Shown here piece by piece: positions 55,681-64,000 of a stretch of 64,000 bases of DNA (position 1 is the first letter of the stretch; each line of letters begins with the position of its first letter). Source of the stretch: Glandiceps talaboti (Eukaryota > Hemichordata > Enteropneusta > Spengelidae); contig NC_135557.1 in assembly GCF_964340395.1 (NCBI RefSeq), positions 2,273,687 through 2,337,686 on the forward strand, given 5' to 3'. The position numbers and the translations under genes were made by a program. Below the pieces are notes generated by a model. The model searched no databases. It was not told the origin of the DNA and saw only the letters and a list, made by a program, of their open reading frames with translations.

Positions 55681-56170
55681 CTGTTAATCAAGTCAGCGAT
55701 GTAACCAGGAGTAGTGTTATTGATCGAGTGCCTTGTAGGTGATCAGTAGTACTTTGTATTGAATCCTATAATGGACAGGTAGCCAGTGAAGATCAGAAAG
55801 AACCGGTGTGATGTGATTTGTTTTCTTTGTACATGACGCAATCGTAGCTGCTGTATTTTGGGCATGTTGAAGGGGTACAATGTTTTTAGCTGGCAGCCCA
55901 TACAGAAGGGCAGTGTAGTAGTCAAGTTTCGATGGTATGAGTGCATGAAAAAGCTTCTGACAAACTTCCTTTGTAAGATACTGGCGTATGCGATCTATTG
56001 TTCGGAGATGAAAAGAACTGATCTACATGTTTATGAGATGTGCTTCTTGAGATTATAACGGTCATCAAATGTTACATCATTGTGACGTGCTGAATTCACT
56101 CACTGCATAGAACACGATTCAATGTTGATGTGGTTGAAGGGACGAGGAAGCCTGTTGAATTAAGACCTGA
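55650..56170 (-). mobile_element. L2-like LINE relic, post-RT region
   Basis: The - strand shows RIRQYLTKEVCQKLFHALI, PSKLDYYTALLYGLPAKNI, HITPVLSDLHWLPVHYRI and TPGYIADLINSKHATRS, with frame breaks. The upstream part (56,040-56,165) matches 41,930-42,050 (+), so two copies of one family are present. Confidence 0.85.
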
Positions 56171-56899
56171 AAAAACATCTACATCTACAATAGACTAAGT
56201 TCATGTTCAGTGACAATGTCAGTCTTGTAATCTGTGCAGCGCTAAGATGTCAAAAGTACTATTCATGTCAAAGTGATTAAAGAACACAATCAAGTCATGT
56301 TGTTATAGTTGACTGAACATCAATTATCGATCACTTGACTGGTTTAATATTCTTTAACAGTCTTAACTACTAGTACAATGTGCTAATACATACACTACAA
56401 ACACTTTTAGAATGTTGCACATGAAAAACCAAAACAGATATGGCAGACACCGATATGGAAAAGTAGTAGCATCTTGTGCAGTTTCAGTATTTATTGATAA
56501 CACTGGCTGATTTGCACACTAACATATACCATTGAAATATGTTTAGGACAAGAATGTACGAATTTGGCTTGGCTAAATGAAGTGACAATTGCTCATTCTA
56601 GAACAAAACGTCTTGGATATTAGTCCAAGTTCGTCATCCCTTAAGATAAATAACGATCTAGCAGGTGACTCTGTTTCACGACTGGAAATCTGTCACCCTA
56701 ACTCAGAGGGTAAAGCTTATGTCATGTTTACATAAGTTTTTTGCGTTCCAGATGAAAATGTCAAAGGTTATTGAGTGGGCGATATAACATGTATAGTAAT
56801 AGTCGTTAGATTTTATCAGTTGAAACATTGTGTTTAACAATAAGAATATTTCAAATTTAGCCTTACATTCAATGCTTTATATGACTATTCAAAATTACG

Positions 56900-56951
<52 letters not shown>

Positions 56952-57531
56952 ATTGATATGTATACATAGTCTCGATTACCCAGACTCTTACCGAGACTAA
57001 CATATACACTGCATCAATTGGTCAATGAAAGTTGGTGCAAACAATCAGGTCAGGGATGGGTACATCCTATGCTTTGTAATTGTGGATTTCCATCATTGGG
57101 CGCACATCTATCATTTGTATGCAATGTAACAAATAACAAATAGGCTTTCATTTATCCTTGCCTACTACACACTCTACGACGACACATCTAAATGCACATG
57201 CTCCATGTGAGTGGTAAGGTAATTGCTAATAATGGCTGTCAAGAGGGATATCGTTTGAGAATTGATAGACGTTTTCAACAGAAAGTAAACATATTTAAGT
57301 ACTTACATTTCTGAATTAGCATTTATAAAAGAGAAGGAGAAATTTGCCATGAATACAGATGACGGATCTTTGGATCCGATTGTGAATCCAAAAACATTCA
57401 GTTTATACCTGACCTGGCCTGGCCTGACCCGGCCAGACCTGTACCTGCTGTACCTGCGTTTTGTGCCGACCGCTGTGCAATACAGTATGTTATGAAGATA
57501 TTGCAAGGTGTTGATATTCATAGGAATCAAA
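56171..57531. other. Intergenic DNA with a (CTAT)n repeat
   Basis: (CTAT)n lies at about 56,900-56,951. A CCTGG/CCGG-rich patch lies at 57,411-57,460. No gene was seen. Confidence 0.55.
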
Positions 57532-57780
57532 GTGGATGTTTCCCCTAATACATCCATGTTACATATATGAACAAAGATTAGATGTCTCCCCTAATACAAT
57601 CATGGAACAAAACATGGATGAGCCCTAATACATCCATGGAGAAACAAAACAAAACATGGATGTCTCCGGATCCCCTAATACATCCATGGAGAAACAAAGC
57701 ATGGCTGTCTCCCCTAATACATCCATGGAGAAACAAAGCATGGCTGTCTCCCCTAATATATCCATGTACTAGGAACAAAG
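57532..57780. repeat. Tandem array of about 39-bp units, five to six copies
   Basis: The units contain ATGGCTGTCTCCCCTAATAC and ATCCATGGAGAAACAAAGC. The first units are diverged. Confidence 0.9.
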
Positions 57781-57789
57781 CATACTTGG

Positions 57790-59880
57790 TCTAAGTAGAG
57801 CTTGTAGAGTAATAAAAAAAAAACTTTTATCTAGGTGTTCATATGTTCTTCTTAAAAGCCCCATGATGGAGTTGGCCTTGTTGACTTTGTTGCTGAGATG
57901 CGTTTAAAAGGAAAGGTTTTCGTCTATGAAGACTCCTATATCTTTTTCAACTGATGTACGTCTAAGTATATGTGTTTATCTTGTCCCATAGTATAGTCTT
58001 TCCTGTCAATATTTGATTTCCCAACTCTCATGGAAACACATTTATCTGGGTGAAATTTTAAAAGTGAATGTTGAGTCTAAGTGTGCATTGCATCCAGATC
58101 TTCTTGTAAACTACAGCAATCTTCTTCTTTAGAAATACCTTTAAAAACTTTAGTGTCATCTGCAAACAGGAATACCTCCGAGTTTGTTACAACTTCTGGA
58201 AGTGAGTTGATGTACATAACAAAAAGAACTGGTCCCAATATTATTCCCTGTGGTATACCACTAATTACATCATGCCAAGGAGAATGTTTCCCATTGACAA
58301 TTACTCTTTGTTTTCTGTTCAAAAGAAACTGTTTTATCCATGCTAACACTGGGTAGCAGACTCCATATTGTTGTTATACCTGCAGTAGTCTCCCATGTGG
58401 TACCTTCTCAAATGCCTTCATAAAATCACAATAAATGACATCAATGCAGCCACCCACGTCAAGTCCATTTATCAAGTACTGGAATTAACTGTAGAACAGT
58501 AGAGCGGCCCTTTACAAAGTCATATTGTTTGTCACTGAGTAATCTATTTCTGTAGTCCTGAAATGTTAATCTTTCAAGTAGTTTCATTACATCAGCTTCA
58601 GTAAAGTCAAATGCCATTAATGAAGTTGGTTCAGTGAACTTTGGTACAGAGTCAAGGTACCAGGTGATTCTCTAGTAAATACAGTCGGGAAGTAATCTAC
58701 CAGCACCACAGCCTTTTCAACATCGTCAGAAGTCACGTCTTTCCATTTTTCATCACCACTCTTGGGTAGGTGTGGTATTCCACTTTTGACTTTTGTTTTA
58801 CTACTGACGTAGTTCCAGAATTTCTTAGGGTTTTGTCCAACTTGTTTAGCTAAACTGCTCTCATATGTTTTGACTGCTTTCCTGGTCATTCTTCTCGTCT
58901 GGTTTCTTAGTTTACAGTATTCCTTATAAACTTCTTGATCTCGGGTTTGTAAATATTTCTCCATAACCTGGTCTTTCTTTTGATTTTAGCTCTAATTTCC
59001 TGTCAAGTGGAATGCGTCCCTTTGTCCTATTAGCAGTGTTCCGTTGTAGTGGAATACACATCTATTAAGCTTCTTTTAGTTTCATCTTAAATATTAACCA
59101 CTGTTCATTAATGTTATCTTCATGCACATCCAGTTCTTGTTCCCAATCTGTGTTTAGAACTTTGTTTCAGTTTCTCATAGTTGCCTTTGTCATAATTCTT
59201 TCTGGAAGGTTTAATGTTACTGTTCTTGTATGAATAGTTCAGCTCAATACACAGTATTGCGTGGTCACTCCGACCCAGTAGAGCTTTAATTGTCACATTT
59301 ACAATACACCCATCATTTGAAAGAACAAGATCAATCAAGGATGGCTTATCAGATCCACTGCCTCTAGTTGATGAAGTGTTGGAATAGAAAACTATCATGG
59401 AATGCTTCCAGAAACTTGAAGTCTTCACTGTTTTCGTTTGAAGTAAATTTTCCAATTTGCCAATCATTCTTTCTGTAGAGATTAACGCTTGTGTGCAAGT
59501 TGGGTAATCAGATGATTGATGTTGCTGTTGTTGTTTGTTATGGTAGAAGCTAGACTTCGATAAATTAGACAAAAACATAAAGTATTTCCTTTCTTAAGTT
59601 TCACTTCTAATATCAGTACCTCATTAACATCTATATTTACAATTGTACGTACATCGACGACTGAAAAGTCTAGGTCCTTATTTACATAGGTGATCATACC
59701 TCTGCCAACATTCCCAGATATATATTTATTTGCTCACATTCATAACCATGAATACCATATGTAGCTAAATTAACATCCATTACACGTCAGCAATAAAATC
59801 TGGTTTTGATATCAAAGGAATTACTTTTGGCTTTCAGTTCGATGACTTTGGCTGAAGTGAGAACATCGGCATTGGTTGAC
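57790..59880 (-). mobile_element. CR1-like LINE, degenerate
   Basis: In - strand order: endonuclease pieces (AKVIELKAKSNSFDIKTRF, CLIYRSL, PSLIDLVLSNDG, GRSDHAIL), linker (FWNYVSSKTK), then reverse transcriptase: LLSDKQYDFVKGRST, IDVIYCDFMKAFEKVPHG (motif A), SGIPQGIILGPVLFVMYIN (motif B), LFADDTKVF (motif C, 58,155-58,166) and DIGVFIDENLSF, then VNKANSIMGLLRRTYEHLD. Several frameshifts and stops interrupt it. It ends near 57,790. The motif B form is typical of CR1-type LINEs. Confidence 0.88.
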
Positions 59881-60211
59881 CAAACCACTAAATTACTTCT
59901 ATGTCTTCCTTATAATAATTAACTGTATATGTCTAAGGAATTTTGGTGTTGTGTGTTGTACAATGTGGTTGGTAAAAGCCAAAATCTACATTTTTAAAGT
60001 TTTGGATTTGACATTTTCTATATCGTGTTTGTCAATACAACAACTCATCACCAAGGCCAGTTTAGTCCAATTATAATGAACACTACAAAATATAATGTTT
60101 AGCCAGGCGTGAAGTACATTAAGAATTCCATATTCATTATTCATATACAAAGTTACATTTCTTTGTACGTTATTGTTTGCCAGATGAAACATGTCGCAGG
60201 ATGTAAACTTC
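59881..60211. other. Intergenic DNA, nothing recognised
   Basis: No supported feature. Confidence 0.5.
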
Positions 60212-60720
60212 AACACACTCCACCCACGATAAACGTACACACCAACACACTCCACCCACGATAAACGTACACGCCAACACACTCCATCCACGATAAACGT
60301 ACACACCAACACACTCCACCCATGATAAACGTACATACCAACACACTCCACCCACGATAAACGTACACACCAACACACTCCACCCACGATAAACGTACAC
60401 ACCAACACACTCCACCCACGATAAACGTACATACCAACACACTCCATCCACGATAAATGTACACACCAACACATTCCACCCACGATAATCGTACATACCA
60501 ACACACTCCACCCACGATACACGTACCCCGAGAGACGTACACACTACACCCATGATAAACGTACATGTACACACCAACACACTCCAACGTATCTCGGGGT
60601 ACGTCTATCGTGGGTGGAATGTGTTGGTGTGTACGTTTATCGTGAGTGGAGTGTGTTGGTGTGTACGTCTCCCGTGAGTGGAGTGTGTTGGTGTGTACGT
60701 CTCTCGTGAGTGGAGTGTAT
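60212..60720. repeat. 32-bp minisatellite in two opposed blocks forming a large inverted repeat
   Basis: 60,212-60,533 holds about ten units (AACACACTCCACCCACGATA plus AACGTACACACC). 60,592-60,720 holds about four units in the opposite orientation. Around the centre, ACGTACCCCGAGA (60,521-60,533) and TCTCGGGGTACGT (60,592-60,604) start arms of about 130 bp separated by 58 bp. Val/Cys/Trp-rich ORFs here are artefacts. Confidence 0.95.
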
Positions 60721-60734
60721 TCATGTGTATGGCA

Positions 60735-60885
60735 CGGCACATCACATCACATCTCATATCTCATCTCATCTCATCACATCACATCACATCACATCACATC
60801 TCATCTCATCTCTCATTTTATCTCATATCATATCATATATCATATCATATCATATCACATCATATCATATCTCACAATATATTAA
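60735..60885. repeat. Pentanucleotide repeat (CATCA/CATCT/CATAT)
   Basis: ATCAC, then CATCT, then CATAT blocks. His/Ile/Ser-rich ORFs here are artefacts. Confidence 0.95.
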
Positions 60886-60925
60886 ACGATTTTTTGCCTT
60901 TTTTCATTGTAGTCACGTGTTAACA

Positions 60926-61004
60926 ATGGGTAGGACGTCATTGCCAGAAGTTGTCATGTATTACTTTGAGATTGTCTTTATCGTATTACTAGTACCAGTA
61001 TATG
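60926..61004 (+). CDS. Candidate first coding exon (signal peptide) of a second gene, partial
   Basis: ATG follows a T-rich tract and TTGTAG (60,907-60,912) by 13 nt. 26 codons plus one base end at a GTGAGT donor (61,005), phase 1. The peptide begins MGRTSLPEVVM and continues with a hydrophobic run (EIVFIVLLVPVY), like a secretory signal. Layout, phase and the MG..S...V.M pattern resemble exon 1 of the LDLa-CAP gene on the same strand. No later exon was found before 64,000, which is possible given the 11-kb first intron of the other gene. It could also be an unrelated secreted protein or a chance ORF. Confidence 0.45.
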
Positions 61005-61555
61005 GTGAGTATTTTTATAGTTATAGTCGAACTATAGTTGTATGCATGCTTGAAGCTACAATAGCTGCAACGTTTTGGAAATGTTTTGTTTATTGCATCA
61101 CATGTGGGTGAACGAGTTCTTTGTTGCTGTATACATGATAAAGCAATCAAATTGATCTTTAGGTCCGCACCCATAAATCAGCGCCCTCAATGGCAATCAC
61201 GATTTCAACCTGTTACTGCAATACTTATGGATAGGATCGACGACTGATTAAAATGGTAAATGTATAAGTATTGGTGTGTAACAATTTGTAGTGTTTCATA
61301 ATAACCGATAAACGATAACACAGTTACAAACTCGTGCAGTTTTAACATGTAAATATAATTTTCCTCATAACTTTGCACCGTGTCAGTACTATAGAAGTTC
61401 TGGCTAGAGTATGGAGCCCTTTACTTGATCGTCATCAAACAAGTCTGTGTTTATAAATTTGTTTATCAGTCATTCACATAATATAATTATATTCTCCGAG
61501 AATCCGATTAATATTGTGTTGACCTTGGAATATATTTCATTCTTGGAAGTCTCAA

Positions 61556-61762
61556 TATAGTATATACCTACTATATTTAAGAATAACCCTATCTGGGATA
61601 TACCTATATGGGGATATTCTTATATATAGTAGGTATATACAATATGGGGTATACTTGTATATAATAGGTATAAACTTTATGTGTATTTTGTTATATATGG
61701 TAGTATATACCTACTATATTTAAGAATATCCCCATATAGTATATACCTACTATACTATATAG
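61556..61762. repeat. AT-rich inverted repeat cluster
   Basis: AGTATATACCTACTATATTT at 61,559 is inverted at 61,612-61,641 and repeated directly at 61,700-61,735. It looks like a small foldback element or a secondary palindrome. Confidence 0.75.
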
Positions 61763-64000
61763 TAATGTCGGCCCCTAACTTCGTGGGGGTTATTGTCAAA
61801 TTTGAATGCATACTATTAACAACGGGAGGACTACGCTCTGAAAAATCGGGGTAATAAGGAGCAGCTGGTGATTTTCGTAATAAATTTGGTATGTGTAGAC
61901 TTGTGAATGTCTGTGAAATGTGTGTGTTGTCACAGAATGTTGATATTTAAACATTGTAGAGATAATTTTGGAACATCGTCAGACTGGTGTTTCCGTTACT
62001 AATGAAAAGCCGTAACAATTCAAACTTGGGGTTATTTGTTCAAATACGGGTACGTAAATTAATCCATGAAAGTTTGTGTAGTAATCAACGCTATCTTGAA
62101 GTAAACATGAATTGTAATCAGTATCTCTCCATGCCCAAGCACAATGATAACGGTACATGCCATTATTCCCGATGTCTATGCATAAAGTAAAAGTGATGAA
62201 AGGAAAACATTCAAAAAGATGAATAGCGAACACTACGATGGTAGGCATATAGAGTTGGGGTCTTTTTTGCGTCGAAGTGTGTTCTTACTCTTCAAGGAAA
62301 AAACAGTTTTTCAACAGGATATTTCTTGATAGTGGTCACACTCGGCCCGTACTTCCACTGATACTGAACACGTGACGATAGTCTTCAAGTGGGTACTACG
62401 TACATGTAATAGTAATTGTCAACTTGAATTAGGATCTGGTAGGCACAGGCAGTATCTGCGCATGTCTGCTGTGACTCTTAGCTCTCCGTACTTCGAGATA
62501 CATATCTGGTTATTTTGACTTGGATCTTCAGGACGGTCGGTTGACCTGTCAACTATATGTAAACTCCCATCAAAAAGGCTAAAATATACCGACGTGGCTG
62601 ATTCTTGTAATCTTATGGTTTACGATGTTTTGTGCAGACAGCAGGGCGCCAGTGTGACATTGTTTACGACGAAAGTGAATAAATGCTAGTTTTTACTCGA
62701 AGCACATAATGTGTACATGTAATACAATTTATCAAATCCTAAATAAATGGTTTGATACTTTGTTATCATTTTTGTTTTGTTTTATTTTAATTTGTTTTTA
62801 AACGGAAGTGATATCTCGAAATATGTTTATATTTTGTTTTGGATGGGCGAAAAAATGATCTCGAAATATAATTTGTTAGATTTCAGAAAACGAACAACAA
62901 AGTTTAATCCGATCAGGCGAAGTTTTCTTTGCTTTTGAAAATGATCTCAAGGTAGATTTTGCTTTCAGAAAATGACATTATCTCAAATATTTGTTGCTTT
63001 CGATCGTAGATAATGAAATACAACTTGTTATAAGTGTAATAAGATGAGAAACAAGTGACAAGTGGTCCTCACATACATTGTATTGTAGAGTTCCTGTGCA
63101 TTGAAATATCTGATTCACCAAACTTTGCCACGATAGACAAGTTTATCGATTGTGATGAATGACGTGACAATCACCCTCTTTTAGGTCATGTGATTTACTC
63201 CCCTTTAGTTGTGACAGCTTGGTGCGGTGTGGCTGAGAGTATGAACAAGTCATGTAACTAGGCTTGCACACTTGTGTACTCACATACATAAAGTAGACAA
63301 TCGTAATAATAGTTTATCTTTCCTGGAATTCATGAAGTTGGCACACTCAACACTGTTTCCCAGTTGGATAAATTATCTCTATTTATATGTCATAGTTTTG
63401 GTCGGTAGTCTTTTGGGAGACATTCACAAAATGTCCGTCTATATGTTCAAACCGCTCAATCTCAATACAAATTCTCGCAGTTTCTTGTAATAGTTTTGTG
63501 CTCAGAAACATCGAAAAGACTCATCAAGAGTAAAATTTAAACTGAAAAATAAACACCACCCAAAAACACTTTTCGACAATTGTGCATGTTGGTGATAATC
63601 ATGACCAGAAGTAACACTGGATCAATATTTGCGTCATGATACTACGACACATCATCAGACTATAGGACTATGAGCTAGCTCAGAACAGTAAGAAAGAGAA
63701 CTAATTACTTGTTTATGCATGGTCGAATGTTTGTCCAGTGTGATATCTCCCAGAAGATGAGAGATACAGCAAACTGTTAATGTAAGTAATCTCTCGCCAA
63801 TTATAAGATTAGGGGTGTTTTAATTTAGATAAGAGAAGAATGGACAAGGCGTCTTTATTTAGTCAATAAAGAGAGAATTACATACAACTGAAAGAGAGAA
63901 TTACATACAGCTGAAAGAGAGAAAAGTAGACAAGGAAAGAGAGAAAAAGTTTGATATCACCACAAAACTCAATATCACACACAAAATAAGTTATATTACA
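61763..64000. other. Unique AT-rich DNA, nothing recognised
   Basis: It may be intron 1 of the second gene if the exon at 60,926 is real. No LDLa or CAP motif was found on either strand. Small ORFs (61,979-62,248 and 63,272-63,490) have no known domain. Confidence 0.5.

Noticed and set aside
60170-61111. Overlapping ORFs rich in Val/Cys/Trp or His/Ile/Ser
   Set aside because: Products of the 32-bp inverted array and the pentanucleotide repeat. Only the segment from the ATG at 60,926 was kept, because it has its own splice context.

Overview
The window is nuclear DNA from an animal. It has spliced genes with GT-AG introns, a secreted LDLa-CAP protein, LINE and Penelope-type retroelement relics, no operons, and a very heavy load of micro-, mini- and satellite repeats in AT-rich DNA. 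A repeat resembling the 'pearl'/HINE elements of bivalves, together with the gene type, suggests a marine invertebrate, possibly a lophotrochozoan. The species cannot be named from the sequence alone.

Layout. 1-8,870 is intergenic: a 4-kb array of a 23-bp repeat, a Harbinger-like element flanked by TTA, pentanucleotide repeats, and an 81/39-bp array just upstream of the first gene. 8,883-26,935 (+) is the one gene that can be assembled completely: seven coding exons, all six introns in phase 1, giving a 316-residue protein made of a signal peptide, LDLa, a Pro/Lys-rich linker, a second LDLa and a GAPR-1-like CAP domain. Intron 1 is 11 kb, and 7.15 kb of it is about 255 copies of a 28-bp repeat. 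Introns 2 and 4 hold 39-bp and 42-bp arrays. 27,100-31,200 is microsatellite, a perfect hairpin, LINE 3' ends, 38- and 22-bp arrays and a pearl-like element.

31,424-35,475 (-) is a dead LINE with ORF1-like, endonuclease, reverse transcriptase and CCHC regions. It abuts a 4.4-kb, 46-bp satellite (35,500-39,890) whose units share an almost invariant inverted-repeat core. 40,290-42,070 (+) is an L2-like LINE relic split by a 1,406-bp insertion flanked by a 9-bp target duplication. 42,330-44,090 holds three more arrays (27, 51 and 52 bp). 44,100-60,200 is mostly gene-free DNA with scattered relics: a Harbinger-like fragment, L2-like and CR1-like LINEs, and a Penelope-like GIY-YIG fragment. One weak candidate exon lies at 47,186.

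60,212-60,720 is an inverted pair of 32-bp arrays. Close downstream, 60,926-61,004 (+) is a signal-peptide-type first exon ending in phase 1. It may start a second gene related to the LDLa-CAP gene, whose remaining exons would lie beyond the window. In both genes a splice-acceptor-like TAG sits 12-13 nt before the ATG, so each has either a 5'UTR intron or a trans-spliced leader. Most long ORFs in the window are artefacts of arrays whose period is divisible by three.
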